Positions 18,622-27,747 are shown, counted from the stretch's first letter. The stretch: DNA of 48,963 bases from CAYGUK01 sp964352985 (GCA_964352985.1 CAYGUK010000017.1:1-48963), one strand, 5' to 3'. Notes: generated by a model not told the origin, from the sequence alone. Numbers and translations are program-made.

Positions 18622-19964
18622 GCTGCTTTTAAATTCCTTAAGGTTGTTAAGGAGAGCAGCTTCCAGTTGGCTCTAATCCTTTGATAACTAATTTTTCTAA
18701 AGGCTTTAACACCACTAATTTTAGTTAAGTTTTCTGCAACCATTAATGCAATCACATAATCTAATTGTCGCAATTGATTTCTATCCGTTACAACCGTTAA
18801 GAGTTTATCCCAACAGTCTTGACATCTGTTTTGTTGAATTTTAAATATTCTATTAATACCAGCACACAATAACTGTCCCTTGTCATCTAAACTCATGCCT
18901 TGTAACAATAAATTTTGATTGTTACAAAACATTTTAATGGTATTTAATAATTTTTTTACCTTCTTTTTATTCAATGCTAACGTGCCATTAAAATTTATAC
19001 GGTAACCTAAATAATAAATTGATGTAATCCCTTTTATTAACTTATCTTCATTTGAGTTGCGACCTGATCCATTAAAAAAACATTTTGTCTCTTTGCTTTC
19101 ATTGACGTTTAATTTCAATTTTTCTAATATTTTTTTATATTCTGTCATTGCTTCATTGAATAAATGAAAATCTTTATGCGCAAATAAAATGTCATCGCCA
19201 TAGCGAATATAAAATCCTTGTTTGATGCCAGACAAATAATGATCAACTTCGGTGAGATAATAATTCACTAACAAATTACAAATCGGGGTTCCAACTAATG
19301 CCCCTACAATATTATGGCTTAGGGTGTTCTTATAATCGATTTCAACTCGAATACAATTTACCAACAATCGCCACACAATGGATTCTTTATTAAAGTTTGC
19401 ATAATGTTTTTGAATTAAGTTAAATAAAATCGACCATAAAATAGCATTGTCGTCAACGGGAATACTATTTGAATAAGATTCAATATCTGCCTTAAATAAA
19501 TAAATCCCCCTCGTTTTCACATCGTTTTTCTGAGATTGCTCTTTGCTTACATAATGTTGAAAATGTTTGATGGCAGTGATATTACTTTCTTCAATCTGAA
19601 AAGAATAGACATTACTTTGCAAATCATCTTTAAGAACATTCGCAAGAAAATCATATAACGCACCTTGCACCACTTTATCCATTAGACATAATTGATATAT
19701 TTCTCTAATTTTCCCTTCGATATTTTTAAATTTTTTCTTTACAGGTTGAAATTGATATTGGTTATTACGGATATCTTTGATTAACTTTTTGGCAACTAAA
19801 TTTCTATTTTGATAAAGCTGAATTAAACTGAAACCATCTTGATTTATTTTAAATACTTTTCTTTTGATAGCCTGTTTATTATAAATTGATTCGATATAGT
19901 GAGTGAAAAAATATGGTTGTAAAAAATCCGCATCTATCTGACAATTATTCTTCATCATTATCAT
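18618..19964 (-). CDS. Reverse transcriptase of unknown group
   Basis: A 448-residue RNA-dependent DNA polymerase. The palm motifs are complete: YLFKADIESYSNSI gives the first catalytic Asp (D160), and YIRYGDDILF the YxDD box (255-258). VGTPICNLLVNYYL (224-237) replaces the usual GxxxSPxL motif, and IYYLGYRINFNGTL (316-329) is motif 7. The N-terminal region has the RT-2 like LMDKVVQGALYDFL and NVYSFQ. The C-terminal 100 residues are basic and helical, resembling a thumb, with no maturase or HNH endonuclease domain. So it is neither a group II intron protein nor obviously a retron or DGR enzyme. It looks like one of the domesticated unknown-group/Abi-like RTs, many of which defend against phage. 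Confidence 0.88.
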   Translation of the reverse strand: MIMMKNNCQIDADFLQPYFFTHYIESIYNKQAIKRKVFKINQDGFSLIQLYQNRNLVAKKLIKDIRNNQYQFQPVKKKFKNIEGKIREIYQLCLMDKVVQGALYDFLANVLKDDLQSNVYSFQIEESNITAIKHFQHYVSKEQSQKNDVKTRGIYLFKADIESYSNSIPVDDNAILWSILFNLIQKHYANFNKESIVWRLLVNCIRVEIDYKNTLSHNIVGALVGTPICNLLVNYYLTEVDHYLSGIKQGFYIRYGDDILFAHKDFHLFNEAMTEYKKILEKLKLNVNESKETKCFFNGSGRNSNEDKLIKGITSIYYLGYRINFNGTLALNKKKVKKLLNTIKMFCNNQNLLLQGMSLDDKGQLLCAGINRIFKIQQNRCQDCWDKLLTVVTDRNQLRQLDYVIALMVAENLTKISGVKAFRKISYQRIRANWKLLSLTTLRNLKAA

Positions 19965-19987
19965 CTCATCTACAATGAAATGGTGCC

Positions 19988-19993
19988 ATTATA
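19988..19993 (-). promoter_or_regulatory. -10 element of the RT operon promoter
   Basis: On the minus strand this is a perfect TATAAT, about 24 bases before the RT start codon, implying a very short leader. No good -35 is found 16-18 bases upstream, which suggests an activated or weak promoter. Confidence 0.4.
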
Positions 19994-20071
19994 AAAAAGG
20001 GTAATTGCAAAGAAACCCTATAAAACATTAATTAAACCGCAGTTTCAATTAGCGTTTGAAAGCTTAAAAGT

Positions 20072-20102
20072 AAACATGTTTCAGTTGTGGAAAAACATGT
20101 TT
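20072..20102. promoter_or_regulatory. Twin palindromic operator candidate (AAACATGTTT twice)
   Basis: The 10-base palindrome AAACATGTTT occurs at 20072-20081 and again at 20093-20102, centres 21 bases apart, two turns of the helix. Both lie upstream of the RT operon and in no gene, about 80-110 bases before its -10 box. The spacing suits two regulator dimers bound on one face. Confidence 0.4.
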
Positions 20103-20230
20103 AGAACCTTTTATTTATAATTAGCACCATTTATTCCACAACATTCGTCAATTGTTCTCTATTTTAGTATAGTTTAAATAAGTGGAAATGCAATTTTACT
20201 GTAAAATCAGATGTCTAACTTTTTTATAGA

Positions 20231-21763
20231 TTAACTAGGTTCTATTTTTATACTAATATTTTTAATCTTATTACCCCAAACTTTTGGCCCTTCACGATGG
20301 ATGGATTGACCATGACAATCAACAGCAACCGTGATAGGCATGTCTTCTATTTCAAATTCGTAAATGGCTTCCATCCCTAAATCTTCAAAGGCAATGATTT
20401 TTGCTGATTTAATCGCTTTTGAAATTAAATACGCAGCACCACCGACGGCAATAAAATAAATACTCTGATGTTTTTTAATAGCTTCTAAAGCCAGATCACC
20501 ACGCTCAGCTTTACCAATCATGCCTAATAAACCTGTTTTGTCTAGCATTAAGTCGACATAGTCATCCATTCTAGTGGAGGTGGTTGGACCTGCTGGTCCC
20601 ACAATTTCATTTGCCACTTTTGGCACTGGACCAACGTAATAAATAAATCGATTATTAAAATCCACACCATCAGGTAAAGGCTGACCATTATCCAGTAATG
20701 TTTTTAATCTCTTGTGAGCCGCATCACGACCTGTTAAAATTTTGCCGGATAATAATAAGGTTTCACCGATTTTAAAATCTTTTAATTTTGTTTTTGTAAG
20801 ATCATTTACATTGACTTTTCGACCTTGCTTTAAAAGAGTAGAATCAATTTTCGGCCAATCATCGAGACGGGGTGGTGTTAAATTTGCAGGCCCTTGACCA
20901 TCTAGTGAAAATTTCACATATCGATTTGCTACACAGTTTGGCACAATCGCAACCGGTAATCCTGCAGCATGTGTGGGGTAATCTTTTATTTTCACATCAA
21001 GCACGGTAGTTAATCCACCTAACCCTTGCGCACCTATTCCCAGTTGATTTACTTTTTCATAAATAATTAAACGTAATTCTTCAATACGATTTTTGGGACC
21101 ACGTTGATACAATTCATGAATATTAACTGGCTCTAAATATAACGATTCTTTTGCGCTTAAAGCGGATTTTTCAGCTGTGCCACCAATACCAATACCTAAT
21201 ATTCCAGGTGGACACCAGCCTGCACCCATCTTCGGCACCACGCTTAAAATCCATTCAACCAAATCATCATGTGGATTTAACATCACCATTTTAGCTTTAT
21301 TTTCAGATCCAAATCCTTTTGCTGCGACAATAAATTCAATTTTATTTCCTGGGACTAAATGGGTATGAATTACCGCTGGACTATTATTTTTAGTGTTTAA
21401 TCGCGTACCGGCGGGATCTTGAATAATCGATGCGCGTAAAGGATTATTAGGATTAGTATAAGCCTTGGCGACTGCTTGATTTATCATGTCCTCAAAACTG
21501 ATATTACTTTTAATATGAACATCCATCCCAATATTAACCATAATACAAGCCATGCCCGTATCTTGACAGATGGGGCGATGACCTTCTGCGGCTAATCTTG
21601 AATTTATTAAAATTTGTGCGATAGCATTTTTTGCTGCAACACTTTGCTCAAATTCATAAGCGCGATACATAGCTTGAATAAAATCGATAGGATGGTAACA
21701 AGAAATAAATTGTAACGCGTCGCTAATACTTTCTATAACATGTTCTTTTTGCACCGTGATCAT
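20231..21763 (-). CDS. fumA: Class I (iron-sulfur) fumarate hydratase
   Basis: A 510-residue class I fumarase that interconverts fumarate and malate in the TCA cycle using a [4Fe-4S] cluster. The alpha part is N-terminal (HRPICQDTG at 62-70, GWCPPGILGIGIGG at 182-195) and the beta part C-terminal (GPAGPTTSTRMDDY, VAVDCHGQSIHREGP). Three cysteines, C66, C184 and C277, stand where the cluster ligands are expected. It is one chain, as in E. coli FumA, not the split form. Its start overlaps the hemY stop by 4 bases, so it is the last gene of the haem operon here. Haem and TCA genes coupled this way may share iron-linked control, which is inference. Confidence 0.94.
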   Translation of the reverse strand: MITVQKEHVIESISDALQFISCYHPIDFIQAMYRAYEFEQSVAAKNAIAQILINSRLAAEGHRPICQDTGMACIMVNIGMDVHIKSNISFEDMINQAVAKAYTNPNNPLRASIIQDPAGTRLNTKNNSPAVIHTHLVPGNKIEFIVAAKGFGSENKAKMVMLNPHDDLVEWILSVVPKMGAGWCPPGILGIGIGGTAEKSALSAKESLYLEPVNIHELYQRGPKNRIEELRLIIYEKVNQLGIGAQGLGGLTTVLDVKIKDYPTHAAGLPVAIVPNCVANRYVKFSLDGQGPANLTPPRLDDWPKIDSTLLKQGRKVNVNDLTKTKLKDFKIGETLLLSGKILTGRDAAHKRLKTLLDNGQPLPDGVDFNNRFIYYVGPVPKVANEIVGPAGPTTSTRMDDYVDLMLDKTGLLGMIGKAERGDLALEAIKKHQSIYFIAVGGAAYLISKAIKSAKIIAFEDLGMEAIYEFEIEDMPITVAVDCHGQSIHREGPKVWGNKIKNISIKIEPS

Positions 21764-22938
21764 AGCAATGTTATCCCTTCTTTATAACTTTGATAAGCAG
21801 CATCATAGTCTTTAAGTTGTTCGAGTAATTGACCTAATTCTCGATAAGCAATAGGACTCGGTTGAATGGCCACTGCCGATTCATAATAACTTCGCGCTTT
21901 ACCCCATAAATGACAGTGCGAAGCAATCCTTGCGAGTGCTAAAAGTAATACAGCATTTTGGCTATGTTGTTTTAGCCAAGTTTCAGCAATCGCTAATTGT
22001 TTTTCGGTGTTGTTTGCTTTAATTTTGCCAAACAATTCTACTAATTTATCATCCCAATTAATTTTTAGGCTATTTTGGATGAATTTTACAAAATCAAAAC
22101 TAATTTCTTTTTGCCTTAACGCGGTGAGATACAAAACAGTTAGTTCGCTTTGATGATGTAATCTTTTCGGAATTTTTTGCCACATTTTTTTTAACTTTTC
22201 ATCGGTTGATTCTTTTGCGGCTTCTTTTAATAGAGCTTGATAAGCCGTAATTTCAAGATCGGTAATTTCTTGCGGTTTACACACTTTATATTTAATTAAA
22301 TCCGGGATGATATTGACTAAGCCTTGCCACTCATTTAATTCAATATATAGTCGTTTTAATAGTTTCAATACATAACGATGGCTTGGGATCAATTCTCGTA
22401 AATGACTTAAGGTTGCTAAAGCTTGCTCATATTGTTGATGAGATAATTGCAATTGTGCTTGTGTTAAAGACACGGCAAAGTCACTGTCTTCGGTGGCATT
22501 ATGTGCCTGTCTTAAATAGTCATCGCGACGTTCATAAGCGGATTGTTCATGCGCCGCTCTTGCTGCAGCAAGATAATTAATGACAGGATTATCACTTGTT
22601 GTTGCTGAAGTGATTAATAAAGTTTCTGCTTGTGACCAATAACCTTCTGTTAATTTGATTAAACCTCGATTGATTAATTTACGATTTTTATTTTTTTTGC
22701 GCATCTTCGCCCAAAAATGAAATCGTTTAGTCATAAGACCAGCCGCACGAAGAATCTTCATGACATAATAAAGTACAAATACCACCAATAAAATGCCAAC
22801 AACCGCCACCCATAAACGCATTTGAATCACGGTATTTTTATAAGTAAAGGTTGCATAGCCTGGATGTTCAACAATTTGTAGACCTAACCAAACAGCGCCA
22901 ATTAAAATGATTAAACTCATAATTAATCTTTTTATCAT
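21760..22938 (-). CDS. hemY: HemY, TPR-containing haem-biosynthesis-associated membrane protein
   Basis: A 392-residue inner-membrane protein of the proteobacterial HemY family (distinct from protoporphyrinogen oxidase HemY of Bacillus). Two N-terminal membrane helices (about 4-22 and 42-65) are followed by FHFWAKMRKKNKNRKLINRG and a row of TPR-like helices. Among these are NYLAAARAAHEQ and AYRELGQLLEQLKDYDAAYQ near the end. Its role in tetrapyrrole synthesis is known from operon membership more than from biochemistry. It follows hemX with a 5-base gap and overlaps the fumarase gene by 4 bases. The length is typical of the family. Confidence 0.92.
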   Translation of the reverse strand: MIKRLIMSLIILIGAVWLGLQIVEHPGYATFTYKNTVIQMRLWVAVVGILLVVFVLYYVMKILRAAGLMTKRFHFWAKMRKKNKNRKLINRGLIKLTEGYWSQAETLLITSATTSDNPVINYLAAARAAHEQSAYERRDDYLRQAHNATEDSDFAVSLTQAQLQLSHQQYEQALATLSHLRELIPSHRYVLKLLKRLYIELNEWQGLVNIIPDLIKYKVCKPQEITDLEITAYQALLKEAAKESTDEKLKKMWQKIPKRLHHQSELTVLYLTALRQKEISFDFVKFIQNSLKINWDDKLVELFGKIKANNTEKQLAIAETWLKQHSQNAVLLLALARIASHCHLWGKARSYYESAVAIQPSPIAYRELGQLLEQLKDYDAAYQSYKEGITLL

Positions 22939-22943
22939 ATCAA

Positions 22944-24002
22944 CTACCCTTTATTCTCTTTCGTTTCATCATGGATGATTTGTTTAATCGTGGTTAATGA
23001 ATTTGAAATATCAGGCAATTGGGGATCAATATTAATTGCTTTCAACTGTGCGACTGTGGTTAAAAAACTTTTTGTTCGTTGCTCATTTTTATCAAAATAG
23101 CGATTAATCCATTGTTCAACTCGAATTAGATTTGCATCATATAAATTTTGTTGACGATTTAATAATGCCCACTGTGTTTGTTGTAACATAAGTTGGATAT
23201 TTTGAATAACATATATCTGTTGTTCTGCAGATAAAAGCGGCTCTATCGGTTTATCATAATGTCTAATCACCACTAATTTTTCAAATACTTCATTCACACT
23301 TTTTCGCCAACCTGAAGATTTTTGAGATGACTCTGGGTTATTTTTTTCATTGTCGTTGATTAAATGTGGTGTTGCAATTGGCAACTTATCTGCACTTTTT
23401 GCAAGCGCATCCATTTTTAATATCATCCCAGTATAATCAACAGTAGGGACGGCTTGTAATTCTGTAATGTCATTAACTAACACACGTTGAATTTTAACTA
23501 AGCTTGGATCATGTAAAGAGGACAAACGATTATTTGCATTTTGCAAAATTTTAATCGCTAATTGCGGTCTTTTTTCTAAATTAATATTAAAGTTCGCTAA
23601 GCGAATTAAATATTCTGTTTCTGCTAATACCCATTCTTTATCATTTCGTCCTGAGATTTGCGACATTTTGGTGAGTTGTTGTTGTAATTGTTGCGTTGTC
23701 GAATTGGCATTGCCGATATCATTACTTAATGAAATTAATTTTGTTTCTTGCGACTTAATAATTTGATTGAGTTCAGACATTTGACGTGTTGCCGTGCTTA
23801 GGCGTGTTACTTTATTTTGCAAAGTATTTAATGAGGTTTGATAATCATTATCAGCACTATGATTATAAAATCCAAAAATAACAGCGATGACAATCGCAAC
23901 AATACTAATAATGAGCGGTAATTTACTCATTGCTAACTGAGGCGTATTGGGTTTTGTTTTATTGGGCAATTTATTTTGTTCTTTTGTCACTTTCTCATTC
24001 AT
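22944..24002 (-). CDS. hemX: HemX, uroporphyrinogen-III C-methyltransferase-family membrane protein
   Basis: A 352-residue HemX-like protein: a polar N-terminus, one membrane helix (about 28-47, LPLIISIVAIVIAVIFGFY), then a coiled coil (about 50-115). The conserved domain follows, with WVLAETEYLIRLANFNINLEK and WALLNRQQNLYDANL. Despite the database name it lacks methyltransferase motifs and probably scaffolds haem enzymes at the membrane. It overlaps hemD by 8 bases and precedes hemY, giving the standard gammaproteobacterial hemCDXY order. Identification is firm by motif and position. Confidence 0.92.
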   Translation of the reverse strand: MNEKVTKEQNKLPNKTKPNTPQLAMSKLPLIISIVAIVIAVIFGFYNHSADNDYQTSLNTLQNKVTRLSTATRQMSELNQIIKSQETKLISLSNDIGNANSTTQQLQQQLTKMSQISGRNDKEWVLAETEYLIRLANFNINLEKRPQLAIKILQNANNRLSSLHDPSLVKIQRVLVNDITELQAVPTVDYTGMILKMDALAKSADKLPIATPHLINDNEKNNPESSQKSSGWRKSVNEVFEKLVVIRHYDKPIEPLLSAEQQIYVIQNIQLMLQQTQWALLNRQQNLYDANLIRVEQWINRYFDKNEQRTKSFLTTVAQLKAINIDPQLPDISNSLTTIKQIIHDETKENKG

Positions 24003-24744
24003 TAATTAATATCTCCTCGCTTAGACATTGTAAAATCATGTGATCTTGCGCGGATTTAGCAAGATAAACATGATGATTTTTCTGAATTTGTTGCGCTAAC
24101 TCTACCATAGCTTGACTCACCACTACCAACGCCCTATTTAATAAAAAATGAAGATCTGAATCCAAGAGTAATATTAAATTTTGTAAACATGCTTTGCTTG
24201 TGCAGACCACAACATTGATTTGATAATCTTGCCAAAGTTTAAGAATTGTTACTTTACTGTAATTGGGACATTGACGCTCGTAAACAATTAATTCAGATAT
24301 TTCCGCACCACGTTCTCGGAGCGCGGTAGTCAGTAAGGGTTTAGTCTCCTTACCACAAACTAATGCAATTTTTTTTCCTGCTATAAATTGTAATTCAGGT
24401 AATGCTAATAGTGCTTCACTATTAAATTCTTGTTGTGGATAAATAATGGGTTGCTGGGTTTGTTGTTGTAATAAGGAAGCTGTAGTTTCCCCAACAGCAA
24501 AAATTTTATGCTGCGTTGAAAATTGTTTAATGAGTGCATGACTATAATTTACAGCATGTTGACTGACAAAAATATAATAATCAAAATTAGGTTGGTGTGT
24601 GATAAGTGAGATTGGTTTAATTTCAATAGTGGGAAAACTAATTGCTTGTCCACCTTGATTTTCAATCGATTGGCATAATTTTTTTGCTTGTAATTCTGGG
24701 CGTGTCACTAATACTGTTAAATCCGATAAATCTTTACGAATCAT
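23995..24744 (-). CDS. hemD: Uroporphyrinogen-III synthase
   Basis: A 249-residue HemD, which closes and inverts ring D of hydroxymethylbilane to make uroporphyrinogen III. Recognisable pieces are VLVTRPELQAKKLCQSIENQGGQ at the N-terminus (in two overlapping halves), YYIFVSQHAVNY, FAVGETTASLL and the C-terminal VVCTSKACLQNL. Sequence conservation in this family is low, but the position directly after hemC, with an 11-base overlap, is decisive. The length is normal. Confidence 0.93.
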   Translation of the reverse strand: MIRKDLSDLTVLVTRPELQAKKLCQSIENQGGQAISFPTIEIKPISLITHQPNFDYYIFVSQHAVNYSHALIKQFSTQHKIFAVGETTASLLQQQTQQPIIYPQQEFNSEALLALPELQFIAGKKIALVCGKETKPLLTTALRERGAEISELIVYERQCPNYSKVTILKLWQDYQINVVVCTSKACLQNLILLLDSDLHFLLNRALVVVSQAMVELAQQIQKNHHVYLAKSAQDHMILQCLSEEILINE

Positions 24745-25660
24745 TTTTTTGATTGACCTCTTGCAAGATGGCTATCGCACCTTGCGCCATTAAATCTTTT
24801 GCAACTTGTTCGCCAAGACGTTCTGGATGTTTACCATGACCTTTTGCTTTTAATAGCGTTTTACCATCGATGGCACCAACTAAGGCTGATAAATAAATTT
24901 CATCTTCTTTAAGTGTTGCGAAAGCCGCAACAGGAACATGGCAACCACCGCCTAGTGTTTGATTCATGGCTCTTTCGGTTAACGCACATATCTCAGTAGG
25001 TTGATGATTAAGTGTCTGACAGAGTTTTGCGATTTCTTCATCGGCTTCACGACATTCAATACAAATCACACCTTGGCCAACTGCGGGTAATAAAGTTGTC
25101 ACTGGTAGCACTTCTTTGATGTGGTACTCTAAATTTAATCTTTTTAATCCCGCTACAGCGAGAATAATTGCATCATATTGTTGTTCATTTAGTTTTTTAA
25201 TTCGCGTGATCACATTGCCACGGAGCGGCTTTATTTTTAAATCAGGTCTCAAATATTGTAATTGACTACTACGTCTTAGACTCGACGTACCAATCGTCGC
25301 GCCTTGAGGTAAATCATTAAAATGAAAAATTTGTGTTGAGACAAACGCATCAAATGGATTTGCTCGTTGTAAAAAACTCGTCAGTTTTAATCCTTCAGGC
25401 AAGGTAACAGGCATATCTTTTAAGGAATGAACGGCAATATCGGCTTTATTTTCATATAAAGCTTGTTCTAGTTCTTTTATAAATAATCCTTTACCGCCGA
25501 TTTTTGCTAGCGAGGTATCAAGTTTTTGATCACCTTCTGTTGTCATAGAAATAATTTCCACTTCAAGATCAGGGAAGTGTGAGATTAATTCTTGCTCTAC
25601 CATTTTAGTTTGCACCATGGCAAGCTGGCTTGCCCTTGTTGCAATTCTGATTTTTTTCAT
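24734..25660 (-). CDS. hemC: Porphobilinogen deaminase (hydroxymethylbilane synthase)
   Basis: A 308-residue HemC that polymerises four porphobilinogens. Present are the N-terminal RIATRASQLAMVQ, the catalytic Asp in VHSLKDMP (D82), the arginine-rich substrate site TIGTSSLRRSSQL and PLRGNV, and the cofactor-binding cysteine C240 in LGGGCHVPVAAFA. It begins 16 bases after the amtB stop on the same strand, so haem genes may be transcribed through from the nitrogen genes as well as from a promoter of their own. I see no clear terminator in the 16-base gap. Confidence 0.97.
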   Translation of the reverse strand: MKKIRIATRASQLAMVQTKMVEQELISHFPDLEVEIISMTTEGDQKLDTSLAKIGGKGLFIKELEQALYENKADIAVHSLKDMPVTLPEGLKLTSFLQRANPFDAFVSTQIFHFNDLPQGATIGTSSLRRSSQLQYLRPDLKIKPLRGNVITRIKKLNEQQYDAIILAVAGLKRLNLEYHIKEVLPVTTLLPAVGQGVICIECREADEEIAKLCQTLNHQPTEICALTERAMNQTLGGGCHVPVAAFATLKEDEIYLSALVGAIDGKTLLKAKGHGKHPERLGEQVAKDLMAQGAIAILQEVNQKNDS

Positions 25661-25676
25661 TCACTACTCGCTTTAC

Positions 25677-26960
25677 TTAAAATCGTTTTTCCCAAGTGAT
25701 AAATTCGGGATACGCTTTAACGCCACAATCATAGAGATCCATGCCACGTATTTCTTCTTGAGGTGTCACCCGCAAGCCAAATAATAGTTTGATTAAACCC
25801 CAAACGATCATGCTGGTGATAAACACCCAGAAAAAGATGATCACAAGACCATTAATTTGAATTAAAAATTGTTTTAACCAAGTCCAATGATGTTCTTCCC
25901 AGAAAAGTGTGTGATGACTACTTTTGCTAAACGTCACCGCGATTAAGCTCCATATCCCCCCAGTTAAACAGGTGGCAACCGCCCCAATCGGATCGTCAAT
26001 TTTTATTTTATCCATTAAAATAATAGCAAACATACCCAATAAACCACCGCCTGCGCCAATTAATGCCGCATCGCTAAATGATAAATGAGCAGGATTTGCT
26101 GAGATAGAAATCACACCAATAATAAGTGCGTTAAGTAATAAAGTTAAATCTACTTTGCCGTGAAAAAATCGCGATAAAATTAAAACGACAAAAAGACTCG
26201 CACTCACCGCAGCCAAGGTATTTAAAAAAATCATCGCAATGAGTTGCGGATCAAGCAGCCTATTAGGATGAACAAGATAACCACTATTAAAACCAAAACT
26301 ACCAATAAAAAATAACATTGCGCCTAAAAAGGCGAGTGATAAGTTACAACCTGGGATAGGTGTCACTTTGTTATGGGGTAAATATTTTCCTTTACGAGGA
26401 CCTAACAATAAAAGTCCTGCTAAGGAAGCAGCACCGGCGGTAACAAAAACAATGCCAGCACCCGCACGATCAAAAAATCCAATGTGTTGTAAAAACCCAC
26501 CCCCACGAAACCAATATCCGGCAATAGGATAAATAAAACAAACAAAAAAAATGGCGAACCAAAATGCTGACCACAATTTTAATCGTTCGCTCATCGCACC
26601 GATGATAATCACCATCGCTAAGCTAACTAAAGTAAATTCAAAAAAAGCATGCGCAATATCAATCGAGCGCATACCATGAGAAATAATGTAACCCCAATGT
26701 GGCCCTGGGCTAAATAGTAATTTCATATTTGGAAAATAGGGATTTGAAATGGCATGTCCCAAATACATGAGTTGATAACCCACGCCCAAAAAACCCATAC
26801 TGGCAACACAAATAACAACCATATTATTTGCAAATAGCGCTGTTGTATTTTTCGCCCGAATAAGTCCGGCAGAGAAAACAACTATCCCCATTACCATAAA
26901 TAAAACTAAAATACCCGCAAATAATAAATATAAAGATTGTTGAGGAATAAGTTGCGGCAT
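25677..26960 (-). CDS. amtB: Ammonium transporter AmtB
   Basis: A 427-residue channel protein with about 11 membrane helices of the Amt/Rh family, which passes ammonium/ammonia through the inner membrane. Typical stretches are MGIVVFSAGLIRAKN near the N-terminus, AGAGIVFVTAGAASLAGLLL in the middle and GGGLLGMFAIILMDKIKIDDPIGA later. The C-terminal tail that contacts GlnK is present (RGMDLYDCGVKAYPE). It follows glnK by 25 bases, the widespread glnK-amtB operon, and its N-terminus lacks the cleavable signal peptide of E. coli AmtB. Confidence 0.95.
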   Translation of the reverse strand: MPQLIPQQSLYLLFAGILVLFMVMGIVVFSAGLIRAKNTTALFANNMVVICVASMGFLGVGYQLMYLGHAISNPYFPNMKLLFSPGPHWGYIISHGMRSIDIAHAFFEFTLVSLAMVIIIGAMSERLKLWSAFWFAIFFVCFIYPIAGYWFRGGGFLQHIGFFDRAGAGIVFVTAGAASLAGLLLLGPRKGKYLPHNKVTPIPGCNLSLAFLGAMLFFIGSFGFNSGYLVHPNRLLDPQLIAMIFLNTLAAVSASLFVVLILSRFFHGKVDLTLLLNALIIGVISISANPAHLSFSDAALIGAGGGLLGMFAIILMDKIKIDDPIGAVATCLTGGIWSLIAVTFSKSSHHTLFWEEHHWTWLKQFLIQINGLVIIFFWVFITSMIVWGLIKLLFGLRVTPQEEIRGMDLYDCGVKAYPEFITWEKRF

Positions 26961-26985
26961 TCTAGATACTCCCTTCTAGATAAAG

Positions 26986-27324
26986 TTATAAAGCATCACT
27001 ACCAATATCACCTGTTCTGACACGAATAATTTGTTCTAAATTAAAAACAAATATTTTACCATCCCCCATTTTACCCGTATAGGCAGCTTTGCTAATGGTG
27101 TCGATGACTTGTTCGACAACGTTATCTTCGACCGCAGTTTCAATTTTTATCTTGGGTAAAAAATCGATGACATATTCTGCGCCACGATATAATTCGGTGT
27201 GACCTTTTTGTCGACCAAATCCTTTTACTTCAGTCACCGTCATACCATGAATACCAATTTCAGCTAATGCTTCTCGCACATCGTCTAATTTAAATGGTTT
27301 AATGATCGCCGTTATTAATTTCAT
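26986..27324 (-). CDS. glnK: PII nitrogen-regulatory protein (GlnK/GlnB)
   Basis: A 112-residue PII signalling protein. The T-loop carries the uridylylation tyrosine Y51 in RGAEYVIDF; the B-loop TGKMGDGKIFV and the C-terminal VRTGDIGSDAL are intact. PII reads 2-oxoglutarate and ATP/ADP and blocks AmtB when nitrogen is plentiful. Pairing with amtB makes GlnK the better name than GlnB. The start ATG overlaps the stop of a 104-aa membrane-protein gene, so the three are one unit. Confidence 0.96.
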   Translation of the reverse strand: MKLITAIIKPFKLDDVREALAEIGIHGMTVTEVKGFGRQKGHTELYRGAEYVIDFLPKIKIETAVEDNVVEQVIDTISKAAYTGKMGDGKIFVFNLEQIIRVRTGDIGSDAL

Positions 27325-27635
27325 TTAGATTCGCCCTCCGTTGATTTTTGTTTGGCTTCGATGATGATGCGAAAATTTTCAAATTCATGATTGAGCACCA
27401 AACGTATCGCATAAAGATTTGCTGGCAATGAATATATCACTAGAAAAACCGCCAAGACAATTAATCGATGCTCTTTAAAATATAAATAATTGATAGGCAC
27501 ACCAATCACGGACATCACACATAAGCCAATCACATAAATCGTGAACATCACGTAAGCAGTATATTTAGTGCAGAGAAAAGCATGATAGCCTAAAATCTGT
27601 GAGGCAATAGTGAGATTTGCTTTTAACCTTTGCAT
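27321..27635 (-). CDS. Small two-helix membrane protein heading the glnK-amtB operon
   Basis: An unrecognised 104-residue protein with two predicted membrane helices (about 27-50 and 58-80) and charged ends, the C-terminus being EAKQKSTEGESK. The start overlap with glnK (4 bases) means translational coupling, so a function around ammonium transport or PII membrane association is plausible. Pseudomonads also have a small unknown gene near glnK, but whether this is its homologue cannot be told by eye. Confidence 0.65.
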   Translation of the reverse strand: MQRLKANLTIASQILGYHAFLCTKYTAYVMFTIYVIGLCVMSVIGVPINYLYFKEHRLIVLAVFLVIYSLPANLYAIRLVLNHEFENFRIIIEAKQKSTEGESK

Positions 27636-27747
27636 TTAATTTACCTGGTGGAACAAAATTCTAAGAATTTTATCATAATTAGTGACGGATTAGCATAAGC
27701 TTGGTACACTTGTCGTGCTGCAATCAGGTTGGACTTTGGAGAACATC

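Noticed and set aside
18618..19964. Group II intron or retron as the explanation for the RT
   Set aside because: No maturase or HNH domain and no domain V-like hairpin was seen around it; no retron-type msr/msd inverted repeats are evident in the 266 bases upstream. Retron remains possible only if structure prediction of that gap shows one.
26950..26990. TCTAGA inverted pair between glnK and amtB as a terminator
   Set aside because: The stem has no T-tract and overlaps the ribosome binding region of amtB.
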